A stretch of 64,000 nt of DNA from NCBI GenBank assembly GCA_963756365.1, contig CAVWNF010000003.1, positions 2,046,001 through 2,110,000 of the forward strand, given 5' to 3'. The notes below the pieces were generated by a model that did not search any database, had not been told where the DNA came from, and worked only from the letters and a program-made list of their open reading frames with translations. The DNA is from WHTI01 sp963756365 (GTDB taxonomy: Bacteria; Actinomycetota; CADDZG01; WHSQ01). A program made the position numbers and the translations under genes. Of the stretch, positions 34,950 through 44,275 are shown one piece after another (positions within the stretch are counted from its first letter, which is position 1; the number at the start of each line of letters is the position of its first letter).

Positions 34950-36323
34950 CTATCTCCTCGAAGGCAGGGAGTCTTCGACCTTCTCCCACGCCTTCCGCGC
35001 CGCGATCAGAACCGGATCCCATACCGGAGAGAACGGCGGTGCATACGAGAGGTCGACCTGATGCAGGTCATCGACGGTCATCTCGTTCCAGAGCGCGGTC
35101 GCGAGCACGTCGATCCGTTTAGCAGCGCCCTCCCGCCCGATGATCTGCGCGCCGAGAAGCAGGCCGGAACGTTGCTCGACGAGTAGCTTGACCTTCATCT
35201 TCGTAGCGCCTGGGAAGTAGCCTGCGCGAGTGGTCGATTCGACTATCGACGTGATGAAGTCGAACCCTGCGGCAGTTGCTTCGCTCTCCTTTAGACCCGT
35301 CCGCGCTACCTCGTAGTCACAGATCTTCGAGACGGCGGTTCCGACGACTCCAGGGAAGGTGGCATAGCCACCGCCGAGATTGATACCGGCAACTCGGCCT
35401 TCCTTGTTGGCGTGGGTGCCCAGCGCGAACGCGACACCTGTCCGCGTGATGCGGTGATACTTCTCGGCGCAATCTCCCGCCGACCACACCCCCGTGACCG
35501 AAGCCCTCATCTGGCGATCCACGGCAACCGCTCCGGACCCGCCAAGCCGAAGACCGGCCTCCTGTGCCAACTCGACGTTGGGCCGAACACCGAGTCCGAG
35601 GATCACGATGTCGGTCGGTACCTCACCGTCGGCGGTGACGACCGCGGTTACAGAGCCGTGTGCAACCTCGAAGCCGGTCACGGTTTGGTTCGTTCGCACA
35701 TCGATGCCCATCCCCCTCATCGCATCGGCCACGAGTGCACCCATATCCGGGTCAAGAGTTGTCATCGGCTGCGGATTGCGATCGATCAGAGTCACCCGGA
35801 TACCCCGGTTCACCATCGCCTCGGCCATCTCTAGGCCGATGTAGCCCCCGCCGATGACGACCGCGTGCTTGGGTGCCGTGGCTTCGATCGCCGCCTTGAT
35901 ATCGAGACCGTGATCGAGGGTCTGGACGCCGAAGATCCCATCGGCGTCTGCACCAGGGATGTCTGGCCTCTTCGGGACGGCTCCCGTGGCGACCATCAGC
36001 TGGTCATACGGCTCGTTCCTCTCACCGTCCGGGCCCTTTACCGTGAGCCGTTGGGCATCGGTATCTATGGCGGTGACCTCGTGGCGGAGGTGAACCTCGA
36101 TGTCCATCGCCTCGAACTCCTCGGGGGTCCTGGCTATCAGCTGGTCGAGTTCCGACACCGTCTCTCCGACGAAATACGGGATCCCACAGGCCGAGAACGA
36201 CGTGAAATTGCCCCTCTCGAACGCCACGATCGCTAGGTCGTCTGGGCCCCGCCTCCGCCGCGCCTGAGAGGCAGCGCTCATCCCGGCTGCGTCTCCCCCT
36301 ATGACCACGAGCCTCTCGGTCAT
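34950..36323 (-). CDS. CoA-disulfide-reductase-like FAD/NAD(P) oxidoreductase
   Basis: 457 residues, class of single-cysteine flavoprotein disulfide reductases. Motifs: RLVVIGGDAAGMSAASQARR (FAD), redox Cys in FTSFSACGIPYFVGETVSEL near residue 45, AVVIGGGYIGLEMAEAMVNR (NADPH) and GVWSAGDCAEKYHRITR (FAD), then the dimerisation domain with AGYFPGATKMKVKLLVEQRS. Relatives reduce CoA disulfide, persulfides or act as NADH oxidase. The ATG at 36323 follows GGGGAGAG; the frame is open to 36788 but this overlaps the divergent gene and is unconserved. Confidence 0.9.
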   Translation of the reverse strand: MTERLVVIGGDAAGMSAASQARRRRGPDDLAIVAFERGNFTSFSACGIPYFVGETVSELDQLIARTPEEFEAMDIEVHLRHEVTAIDTDAQRLTVKGPDGERNEPYDQLMVATGAVPKRPDIPGADADGIFGVQTLDHGLDIKAAIEATAPKHAVVIGGGYIGLEMAEAMVNRGIRVTLIDRNPQPMTTLDPDMGALVADAMRGMGIDVRTNQTVTGFEVAHGSVTAVVTADGEVPTDIVILGLGVRPNVELAQEAGLRLGGSGAVAVDRQMRASVTGVWSAGDCAEKYHRITRTGVAFALGTHANKEGRVAGINLGGGYATFPGVVGTAVSKICDYEVARTGLKESEATAAGFDFITSIVESTTRAGYFPGATKMKVKLLVEQRSGLLLGAQIIGREGAAKRIDVLATALWNEMTVDDLHQVDLSYAPPFSPVWDPVLIAARKAWEKVEDSLPSRR

Positions 36324-36447
36324 CTCTCTCCCCATATCCGTGGTTAATGGTCCACCCTCGCGCAGGATCGGGGGATGGACCTCTAGCGGAGGTTCTCGGA
36401 TGCCGATGGATAGGGGTAAGACGAACGCATCGAAGGGACCGCAAGAC

Positions 36448-38100
36448 ATGAGCAGTGAGCAGGGGGGCGCCGACGGGCTAGACCCCCGCGCCCGAGAATT
36501 GATCAACCGAGGACTTAGCCGGCGTCGCTTCCTGACGTACGGTACCGGCGCGGTCGGGGCTGGGCTGCTGTCTGCATGCGTCTCGAACCCGATCATCATG
36601 TCGGACAACGGCCAGGTGCGCGGCGATAGCAAGCTGATCAAGGATCGCGAAACCCGAAGCTTCAATCCGATCCCCGCCGAGAACCGGAAACCCGGAACCA
36701 AGGCGTGGGAACTAGAAGGCAATGTCGATGGCCGGATCCAGGGTTTCGCCGACAAGATCTCACTGAAGCAGGGTGAGAAGACCACCATCTATGTCGAGAG
36801 CCCGGTTGCCTGGAAGGCCGAGATCTATCGCATCGGCTGGTACGGCGGCCTCGGTGGACGACTCATCACGACCATCGGTGAGCAGAAGCCGAGAAACCAA
36901 TCTGCGGCGAAGTTCACCAAGCACGAGATCGAGAACATGGTCGAGTGCCACTGGAAGCCGAGCGTGGACATCCAGACCGACAAGAAGTGGACGACCGGTT
37001 TCTACCTCGTGAAGCTCATCACGAATGACGGATCGATGAGCTACATCCCGATCGTAGTGAGGGACGACCGGCCGAGCACCTACGTCCAGCAGGCGAGCGT
37101 GACCACCTGGCTCGCCTACAACACCTATGGTCGCAGGAGCATCTACGCGTACCTCGATGCCAAGCACTCGACCGCCGCCTTCAAGGGCCGATCTCGACTG
37201 GTGTCTTTCGACCGCCCGTTCTCGATGGAAGAACGCGAACTCCTCAATGGTGCTGAACGCTTCCTCGAGTTCGAGATCCAGATGGTCAGGTTCATGGAGG
37301 CCCGCGGCTACGACGTCACCTACGCCACCAATCTCGACACACATACGAGTGCCGAAACCTTGGCGCAGCACGACACGTTCATATCGGTTGGACACGATGA
37401 GTACTGGACCAAGGAGATGCGCGACAACCTCGAGATCCTGCGCGACTCCGGCGTGAACCTTTGCTTCTTCGGGGCGAACGACGGATACCGGGCGGTGCGG
37501 CTCGAGGATTCCCCCTTGGGTCCTCTTCGTCGCATGCGCCACTACAAGGAGTACACGGAGGATCCGCTGCTGGGCAAGGACGACCCAAGGGTCGCGGCGC
37601 AATGGCGATTCGGCCCCACCAACCGGCCCGAGAACGAACTGCTCGGGATCATGTACGCAGCCGATCCGGTTGATTTCGCCTGGGTGGCTGGCGACACGGA
37701 TCACTGGCTCTACAAGAAGTCCGGTTTCAAGCCCGGGGAAAAGGTCCCGCACATGGTCGGCCACGAGTACGACAAGGTCTGGACCGAGGGTCCGTTCGCT
37801 AACTACACCCCTGGGAACATCAACGTGCTGGCGACCTCGCCGGTCGTGACCTCCGAGGGCGATAAGGATGTCGCCCACACCACTTATTACACGGCACAGT
37901 CTGGCGCCGGTGTGTTCGCTGCAGGAACCATCAGATGGTCGTGGGGCCTCGATGACTACGGGACCGGGACGAACATCACCACCCACTTCCACAACCCCGG
38001 CGTGAAGTCCGAGAAGGTTCAACGATTCACGGAGAATCTCCTTGAGGTCTTCTCGAAGGGCGAAGCGGGCAACTATCTCGAGATCAAGGGCCTCGCCTAA
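36448..38100 (+). CDS. Tat-exported lipoprotein with N,N-dimethylformamidase-like domain
   Basis: 550 residues. A twin-arginine signal (LSRRRFLTYGTGAVGAGLLS) ends at AC, giving a lipoprotein cysteine at about residue 48. The mature part matches the large-subunit C-terminal region of N,N-dimethylformamidase: IYRIGWYGGLGGRLI, TWLAYNTYGRRSIYAYLDA, DTFISVGHDEYWTKEMRDNL, GVNLCFFGANDGYRAVRLED and VFAAGTIRWSWGLDDYGTGT. Many actinobacterial relatives are exported and of unknown substrate, so amide hydrolysis is only an inference. It opens the accessory block of secreted proteins; the ceramidase-like gene follows after 59 bases. Confidence 0.8.
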   Translation: MSSEQGGADGLDPRARELINRGLSRRRFLTYGTGAVGAGLLSACVSNPIIMSDNGQVRGDSKLIKDRETRSFNPIPAENRKPGTKAWELEGNVDGRIQGFADKISLKQGEKTTIYVESPVAWKAEIYRIGWYGGLGGRLITTIGEQKPRNQSAAKFTKHEIENMVECHWKPSVDIQTDKKWTTGFYLVKLITNDGSMSYIPIVVRDDRPSTYVQQASVTTWLAYNTYGRRSIYAYLDAKHSTAAFKGRSRLVSFDRPFSMEERELLNGAERFLEFEIQMVRFMEARGYDVTYATNLDTHTSAETLAQHDTFISVGHDEYWTKEMRDNLEILRDSGVNLCFFGANDGYRAVRLEDSPLGPLRRMRHYKEYTEDPLLGKDDPRVAAQWRFGPTNRPENELLGIMYAADPVDFAWVAGDTDHWLYKKSGFKPGEKVPHMVGHEYDKVWTEGPFANYTPGNINVLATSPVVTSEGDKDVAHTTYYTAQSGAGVFAAGTIRWSWGLDDYGTGTNITTHFHNPGVKSEKVQRFTENLLEVFSKGEAGNYLEIKGLA

Positions 38101-38159
38101 CAGGAAAGAATCGCAACGGCGGCGAATCCTCCACGAAACATCACAAATCGGAGGAATCA

Positions 38160-40915
38160 ATGCCGTTTCGTCGACTACTCGCGCTCGCGCTGTCACTCGC
38201 CCTCCTGGGCACGTTCCAGACCCTCGACGCACCCCGGGCCGTCGCGGAGACCCCGGCCACGATCCGAGCGGGAGTAGGCGATCGCGGACGCGACCTGGAA
38301 GGTGGGAGCGGGGGCCGGTCAGTACTCCGACAAACGGACCGGGATCTTCGGCGAGGCCGGCGGCGGCGACACGGACCCGCATTCATTCGCCACGACCCAG
38401 ACCCACAGCTACGGCGTCGAGTCGCGCCTGAGCTTTCGGGCGATCGTCGTCGAGGGCACGAACGGCGAACGCGTTGCCCTTATCAAGAGCGACAACTACC
38501 TGGCCCAGGACTACCTCTCTCGCCGGGCGGCACAGATCCTTGCCGCGCAAGGCAGCCAGATCGCCTACGACGACATCTTCCATATGGCGAGCCACAACCA
38601 CTCCTCGCCGTACTACTTCAGCCCGTCGGGCGGAGTGTGGCTCTTCCAGGACGCCTTCGACATGCGTGCGTTCGAGTACGAGGCGCGCCAGATGGCGCTT
38701 GCCATCAAACGGGCGGAGGACTCGCTGGTGCCCGCCCGGATGGGCGGCACGACCGTCACCCACGAAGCCTTCAAAGGGATGATCCAGCGCGCCACGATCG
38801 CCGACGACGGCACCCCCGGTGGCTACCCGGCGGACTTCGGCGACTACGGATTGTCGGTCCTCCGCTTCGATGACATCTCGGGGCCCGAGCCGAAGCCTCT
38901 CGCGACTTTGATGAACTGGGGCCAGCACCCCGAGTCGCTCGACTCCTACGACCTCATCACCGCCGACTTCCTCGCCCCTCTCCAGCGCTACGTCGAGCGA
39001 GAGACCGGGTCGACCCTCGTGTTCGGACAGGGCGACGTGGGCAGTGCCGAGGCCGGTCCCGGACGACCCGACAAGGTCCCCGACGGCATCCACAAGGCGT
39101 GGTCGCATCAGGGTCACGCGCAGAAGGAGCGCGGCGCCCGCCTGCTGGCCGACAGCGTGATCGAGGCTTGGAACGCGATCGGCTCCGGGGACGCCGCTGT
39201 CCCGTTCTCGAGCGACTTCCCGGTCATGGCCGGCAATGCGTTCGTGCCGGGCCCGGTCTCGCACCCGTACCCCAGCGTGTCGAACTGCCGCAGCGAGAAC
39301 ACCGTCGAAGGGAACCCGGGCGCACCCGTACTCGGGCTCCCTGACTGTGCCCGAGCCGGAGGCAACGACCCGACCAACCAGACGTTCGAGAACATGAGGG
39401 CCGAGGGCATCCCGGTTCCCGACCACTACGACGCTCCGTCGTTCGGAGCCGTCGAGGAGAACGCACGCATCCATCTCCAGGCGTTCCGGCTCGGCGAGGT
39501 CCTGCTCGCGTCGTGTGCATGCGAGGCGCAGGTCGACCTGATCCTCAACCTCGAGTCGCGCACCGACAAGACGCAGGACAACCTCTGGGACGGCTACGAC
39601 TGGACGGAGCGACTCGGTTGCACCCAGGCCTCCGCGGGTGGTGACTGGACGTGCAAGAACCCGAAGAACGAGTCGCAGACGATCACGTTCTCCGATGCCC
39701 GCTACCAGCGGATGCAGGCGCAGATCCACAACGACGCCAAGGGCTGGGATCTCCCGGAGAACTCGGTCGCGGCGAACAGCGAACCGTCCGACCCCGATGA
39801 GATCTGGGGCAACTTCACCAAAGAGGAGTTGCCGGAAAACCTCGGCTACGGCCTCCCGATCGGGTTCGGCCATACCGGCGACTACGTCGGCTACACGGTC
39901 AGCTACCGCGAGTACATGGCCTACGACTCGTACCGCAAGGCGCTCACCGCATACGGCCCCCACACCGCCGACTACATGGTCACGCGCCTCGTGCGTCTCG
40001 CCGGTGAGTTGAAGGGTGGCCCCGCGCTCGAGCCCGAACCTCTCGACGCGTTCGCCCAGATCGATGAGGCTCGCATGATCGCTGAGTCGACCGCACTAGG
40101 GGTGTTCTCCGCGCAGGTCTACGACGCGTGGCGCGCCGCTATCCCCAACGACGTCGTGCCGGTAGAGGCGCTCACTCAGCCGAAGGACATCACTAGATTC
40201 GACGCCGCGACGTTCTCGTGGCGCGGTGGATCGAACGCGGTCGACAACCCGGTGGTTCACGTCGAGTTCATGACCGACGACGGCTGGACCACCTACGCAG
40301 ATCAGTCGGGAGAGATCCAGACGATGGTGGACTTCCCCGACGGCATCGGCGGGATCGCCAACACCTACGCCGGCAACCAGGAGTGGAAGTGGACCGCCAA
40401 CTTCGAAGCCTTCGACGCGTTTCCCCGCGACACGCACGCCGGGGGCCAGGTTCCGAACGGCTCTCTATCGCTTCGTGGTGGACGGGGTCGTCCGCCAGGA
40501 CGGAGCCGATCAGAGCTATCACCTCGCCAGCGACGCGTTCAGGGTGTCGGAGTGGACCGGCATCGAGGTCGGCGATCCAGAGGTTGGCCCGGACGGCTCG
40601 GTGACCTTCACCGTTGCGCCGGTCGTCTACCCGCGGTCATACGACTCGGTCTTCCCCTACATCCGCACGTCCGAGGGATTCTGCAAGGAATGCTCGTTCC
40701 GCCCATGGGCGTCCACTGGGAAGGTCGCGACAGCCATCGTCACGGTGATCCGCTCCGACTCCTCGATCGAGAAGATCGAGGCGACGCTCGTCGACGGAAT
40801 GTGGACCGCCGCTGCGGAACTGGCCCCCGGCGACACGGCATTCATCGACGCAGGCGACGTAAGGGACACCTTCGGCGAGACGAACGGAGCGGCCACGGCC
40901 CCCGTCTCTGGCTAA
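38160..40915 (+). CDS. Secreted neutral/alkaline ceramidase-like protein, two frameshifts
   Basis: Corrected length about 917 residues. Signal peptide at 1-30 (LLALALSLALLGTFQTLDAP, cleavage near AVAETP). The body has DATWKVGAGAGQYSDKRTGI, FHMASHNHSSPYYFSPSGG, LMNWGQHPESLDSYDLITAD and VFGQGDVGSAEAG, reminiscent of the catalytic region of neutral/alkaline ceramidases. The C-terminal 250 residues look like a separate beta-rich domain (VVHVEFMTDDGWTTYADQSG, YRFVVDGVVRQDG). The frame changes at about 38275-38283 and again at 40461-40466 (CTCTCT); the span is two bases over a multiple of three. Either a recent pseudogene or two consensus errors. Substrate not proven. Confidence 0.65.
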
Positions 40916-41028
40916 GTGGCTGACGGGCTCATGACGCGGTAGCAGGCAGTGGATGTCATCGCGAATGCCCCTTGTGCCCGCTGATAACAAGCTGTTAAAT
41001 CTTGCTAGCACCTAGGGATCGAGGGTGG

Positions 41029-42315
41029 ATGAGAGATTCATCGCTCGGGGCACGCCGCACTTCTATCGTCCTTGTCCTAGCGGTCGCGCTCGTGGCCGCG
41101 TCGGTGCTCTTCGCGTCGAGTTCACAGGCGGTTTCGTTCGCTGGCAGGTTCAAGGACGAGGGCGCTTTCGAGTTGGCCCAACCGTGGGGTGTGGCCACAG
41201 ACGAGTTGGGCAACGTTTACGTGGTCGACTCCCGCAATCACAGGGTCGTGAAGTTCGACCCCACTTCACGTGATCCGATATGGGCAACCCTTGGCGGATT
41301 CGGATCTGGATTAGGGCAGCTTTCCTACCCCGAGGGGATCGCGGTGAGCGGTGGTGTGGTTTACGTCGCAGACACCAGCAACCACCGCATCCAGCGCTTC
41401 ACCGACAGCGGGCAACCTATGGCAGCTCTCGTGGGCGAGGGCGATTTTGCATTCTCGTACCCAACGGACGTAGACGTCTTCAACAACATCCTCTTCATCA
41501 CCGAGGGTGGCGCCAGATGCAGGGTTCAGATGATCCCTCTCTCCGGTGGGACTCCATTCACCTTCGGGGGATGCGGCTCCGGTGCCAACCAACTCGCTTC
41601 CCCGGCTGGGATCGAGGCGACCCAGGATGCGATCTATGTGGCCGACAAGGTCCTTGGGGTCGTGAAGAAGTTCGACTACAACGGTCTGAACGTCCTGACG
41701 ATCGGGTCGAAGGGCACCGGGCCTGGTCAGTTCCAGAACCCGGACGGCATCGCCGTCACTACGACAGAAGTGGATGGGACGACCATCTGGGTGGTGGACA
41801 GCGGTGAGAACAACCGCTTGTCGAGGTTCAGGGGCGACGGGCAGTTCGTTACCAGCGTCGGCGGCGTGGGCGCACAGTTCACTTTCCCGCATGGTGTCGC
41901 GCTGGACCCGTTAGCAAGGTCCCTATACGTGACGGACACAAGTGGCGAGGATCCAGGGGTCCTCGTGTACTTCGATTCCGAACCGAAGGTCCAAGTCTCC
42001 CCCGACGAGAACCTGAAGCGCCTCGTCAAGACTGAGGGCCTGTGGTACGGCCTCTTCTATAACCAGGAGACCAAGTCGTGCATGGTTCTCGTCAAGGCGA
42101 CGGTGTCGGTGCCCGGCCACCCCGATTTCAAGGTGGAAGACGACTTCAAAGTCACGGGCTCAGACGACTTCAAGGTCGACGTCAGCAGCAAACAAGCTAA
42201 GTGGATGAAGCGGGCCGAGGAGAAGAACAAGAAGGTATCCATCGACGTCGTGGTCAAGGGCAATTGCGACGAGGGCCACAAGACCAGAACGAGCGAGTCC
42301 TACAAAGCCTCGTAG
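41029..42315 (+). CDS. Secreted NHL-repeat beta-propeller protein
   Basis: 428 residues. Signal peptide (TSIVLVLAVALVAASVLFA), then about six NHL-type blades between 40 and 310: AQPWGVATDELGNVYVVDSR, NHRVVKFD, LSYPEGIAVSGGVVYVADTS, LASPAGIEATQDAIYVADKV, FQNPDGIAVTTTEVDGTTIW and FTFPHGVALDPLARSLYVTD. The last 110 residues form a Lys/Asp-rich domain with two similar stretches (DFKVEDDFKVTGSDDFKVDV). Probably a secreted binding protein; ligand unknown. The ATG at 41029 follows GAGGGTGG. Confidence 0.82.
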   Translation: MRDSSLGARRTSIVLVLAVALVAASVLFASSSQAVSFAGRFKDEGAFELAQPWGVATDELGNVYVVDSRNHRVVKFDPTSRDPIWATLGGFGSGLGQLSYPEGIAVSGGVVYVADTSNHRIQRFTDSGQPMAALVGEGDFAFSYPTDVDVFNNILFITEGGARCRVQMIPLSGGTPFTFGGCGSGANQLASPAGIEATQDAIYVADKVLGVVKKFDYNGLNVLTIGSKGTGPGQFQNPDGIAVTTTEVDGTTIWVVDSGENNRLSRFRGDGQFVTSVGGVGAQFTFPHGVALDPLARSLYVTDTSGEDPGVLVYFDSEPKVQVSPDENLKRLVKTEGLWYGLFYNQETKSCMVLVKATVSVPGHPDFKVEDDFKVTGSDDFKVDVSSKQAKWMKRAEEKNKKVSIDVVVKGNCDEGHKTRTSESYKAS

Positions 42316-42342
42316 CCGCACGGTCAGCACGACACACCGAAG

Positions 42343-42415
42343 CGCCCTCGGCAGGATTCGAACCTGCGGCACCAGGTTTAGGAAACCTGTGCTCTATCCC
42401 CTGAGCTACGAGGGC
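42343..42415 (-). tRNA. tRNA-Arg (anticodon CCT)
   Basis: 73-nt cloverleaf: acceptor GCCCTCG/CGAGGGC, D-arm TAGCTCAGGGGATAGAGC, anticodon stem CAGGT/ACCTG with loop TTCCTAA (anticodon CCT), T-arm GCAGGTTCGAATCCTGC and discriminator G. CCA not encoded. It separates the NHL gene from the RTX-repeat gene. Confidence 0.95.
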
Positions 42416-42600
42416 GGGGGCTGCATAGAACGTGGCAGACAACCTCTCAAAAGCGCGCAGCACCTCAAGTCTAGTCAGGGAGGAGGCCACGCGAAATCTC
42501 GGCGATCAGCGCGCCCTGCGCGAAAGATGAGCAGCCTTCGGCCGGCCGGAGGGCAGTTGAGACTCAGGGTGCCGAGCGGGTCCCGATCAGGCACGGGCAC

Positions 42601-42645
42601 AACAATGCCTCGCCCCAGCAAGAGAGCCGAGGCGAGGCCATTGTT
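42601..42645 (-). terminator. Strong hairpin downstream of RTX-repeat gene
   Basis: AACAATGCCTCGCC at 42601-42614 pairs with GGCGAGGCCATTGTT at 42631-42645 (one bulge) around a 16-base loop. It begins 10 bases past the RTX gene stop, so it is a likely transcription terminator or 3' stabiliser. No U-run follows. Confidence 0.6.
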
Positions 42646-42654
42646 CATCGTTGG

Positions 42655-43284
42655 TTACGGGTTGCAGTTGACCAAGGTGTCGCGGTCCTTGCCCGGGCCC
42701 TTACAGGTGTCCTTGCCTGACCCACCGTCGAGGCTGTCAACGAACGAATCGTTACGAGGTCCCGACAGCGTGTCTATGCCGGCATCACCCTTGATGATGT
42801 CGGTTCCAAGACCGCCTTTGAGAGCATCGCGACCAACTCCGCCGTTCATGGTGTCGTTGCCGGCACGTCCCATCATGCCGTCGTTCCCGGCTCCGCCGGT
42901 GATGGTGTCGTTCCCCTTGCCGCCGGTGAGATCGTCGTGGCCAGCACTGCCTGTGATCGTGTCGTTGCCTTTGCTACCGGTTATGACGTCGGGTCCAGCG
43001 CCCCCAGTGATGGTGTCGCGGCCATTGCCACCATTGATGGTGTCTCCATAAACCGATCCAGTGATCGTGTCGTTGCCCTGGAGACCGTTAATGGTCTTGC
43101 CGGGACTGGCACCACCACAATCGATAGTGTCGTTTCCAGTTGTTCCTGTAACGGTATCGGCGGTTTGGGTAACACCAGGCCCCACCACGCAATCGGTAGA
43201 GCCAGCGTGAGCAACTGGTGCGGCAAACACAGTCATCATGACCGCGCTTGCGAACAGCCCGATACGGGCTCGATGATGAAACAT
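42655..43284 (-). CDS. Secreted RTX-type calcium-binding repeat protein
   Basis: 209 residues. Signal peptide (IGLFASAVMMTVFAAPVAHA) then a run of glycine/aspartate nonapeptide repeats of the hemolysin type from about residue 45 to 185: GTTGNDTIDCGG, GLQGNDTITGSVYGDTINGG, NGRDTITGGAGPDVITG, KGNDTITGSAGHDDLTGGKG, NDTITGGAGNDGMMGRAGND and GGLGTDIIKGDAG. These form a calcium-bound parallel beta-roll. No enzymatic domain is attached, so it is a stand-alone beta-roll with four cysteines (two near each end). A GAGGAGGATCCTC site precedes the ATG. No type I secretion genes are nearby and it has a Sec signal. Confidence 0.85.
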   Translation of the reverse strand: MFHHRARIGLFASAVMMTVFAAPVAHAGSTDCVVGPGVTQTADTVTGTTGNDTIDCGGASPGKTINGLQGNDTITGSVYGDTINGGNGRDTITGGAGPDVITGSKGNDTITGSAGHDDLTGGKGNDTITGGAGNDGMMGRAGNDTMNGGVGRDALKGGLGTDIIKGDAGIDTLSGPRNDSFVDSLDGGSGKDTCKGPGKDRDTLVNCNP

Positions 43285-43594
43285 GAGGATCCTCCTCGTG
43301 GCAGAGCGCCAGCTTGGGAAGGTCCCAACCGAGAGCCCAACAGGGTTACCTCAATCTTGCCCCTCCGCAGAGCTAAGCAAACAGAGCAAACGGCTCTTTG
43401 AGTAGTTTCAAACGTCTCCTGAAGTTGAACGGTGCGGCCGCCTCCGCGTCCAGCCCTAAACGTCGTGGGGGTTCTCGGCCTGCCTCTCGATGGCGAGGGG
43501 CCAAGTCTGGGGAGAGCGGCAGGAGAAGCGGAGCGAGGGGCGAATGACTCCACTCGTCTGAAGATCGGTTTCAGCAAACGGAGTGGAGGACCTG
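43285..43594. other. Intergenic region between divergent secreted-protein genes
   Basis: 310 bases between the RTX gene (minus) and the next gene (plus). It must hold both promoters; no confident -10/-35 pair is assigned. An inverted repeat CCTCTCGATGGCGAGGGG lies around 43481-43500, and a ribosome-site-masking hairpin lies at the plus-strand end (listed separately). No gene, tRNA or riboswitch family is recognised. Confidence 0.6.
43548..43589 (+). promoter_or_regulatory. Hairpin that would mask the ribosome-binding site
   Basis: CTCCACTC (43548-43555) is complementary to GAGTGGAG (43581-43588), whose 3' end is part of the GGAGG Shine-Dalgarno at 43585-43589. Between them CTGAA (43558-43562) pairs with TTCAG (43570-43574). 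The nested stem would close the ribosome-binding site of the gene starting at 43595. Confidence 0.45.
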
Positions 43595-44266
43595 ATGAAG
43601 ATGCTCAAAGGTGCACTGGGCGGAGCGCTCGTGGCGCTGCTGGCGTTCACGGGGACGGCATTCGCCGATTTCTCGCCGCAGTTCAGCCTAGAACTCTCGA
43701 ACACGAAGACGAAGGGGAACCCATCACTCGACATCCACCTCGAGTTCGACGCGGACGACGAGGAGATCGGGAACTTCATGCTGGACCTCCCGGCTGGCTA
43801 CAAGATCGCCGCCGACGCCGACGTGCCTGACGACGAGGTCATCGGTGGTGGCGCTATCACCATCGAAGCTGGCCCCGGTTGCCGACCAGGCCCTGAGGGT
43901 GAGAGCGGTGCGACCGCCCCCGCCTCGATCAACGCGACCCTCTACGAGAAGGCTAGGAACGACGACGAGGCTGATGCAGGCGCCCACGCCGTATGGCTCC
44001 TCGACATCGAGCCCCTGAACCGGGTGCGGTTGGTGGTCACCGGAAGCAAGAGGGCCGGGTGGCACATCGAGGGTGCACCAACGCCGAGCGACAACACCTG
44101 TAACCCGCTCATCGTGGACATCACGATCAACGACAAGTCCGAGTCCGGAGTTCCGCTCGTGAAGAACCCGAAGAAGGCTGGCAAGTACAAGATCGTCGCT
44201 CAGATCGTGAGCCAGGACTCACCGTCGGTGGCCACATTCAAGAAGAAGGTCAAGATAACCAAGTAG
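43595..44266 (+). CDS. Secreted protein of unknown family
   Basis: 223 residues, not recognised. Signal peptide MKMLKGALGGALVALLAFTG ending near AFADF. The mature part looks beta-rich: FSLELSNTKTKGNPSLDIHL, NFMLDLPAGYKIAADADVPD, LLDIEPLNRVRLVVTGSKRA and KYKIVAQIVSQDSPSVATFK, with a basic C-terminus (KKKVKITK). Two cysteines (CRPG, CNPL) could form a disulfide. The ATG at 43595 has GGAGG five bases upstream. The PGRP amidase gene starts 9 bases later, suggesting a shared transcript. Confidence 0.75.
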   Translation: MKMLKGALGGALVALLAFTGTAFADFSPQFSLELSNTKTKGNPSLDIHLEFDADDEEIGNFMLDLPAGYKIAADADVPDDEVIGGGAITIEAGPGCRPGPEGESGATAPASINATLYEKARNDDEADAGAHAVWLLDIEPLNRVRLVVTGSKRAGWHIEGAPTPSDNTCNPLIVDITINDKSESGVPLVKNPKKAGKYKIVAQIVSQDSPSVATFKKKVKITK

Positions 44267-44275
44267 AAATGACGC

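Noticed and set aside
34950..36788. 612-residue version of the CoA-disulfide-reductase-like protein
   Set aside because: The extra 155 residues overlap the divergent Tat lipoprotein gene and precede MTERLVVIGGD, the normal start of the family, which has its own GGGGAGAG site.
38383..39963. 526-codon minus-strand frame across the ceramidase-like gene
   Set aside because: Antisense shadow in high-GC DNA; the plus strand shows a signal peptide and conserved motifs.
43285..43594. Riboswitch (c-di-AMP or c-di-GMP type) in the divergent intergenic region
   Set aside because: Neither the ydaO nor the GEMM core motifs could be found on either strand; only generic inverted repeats are present.
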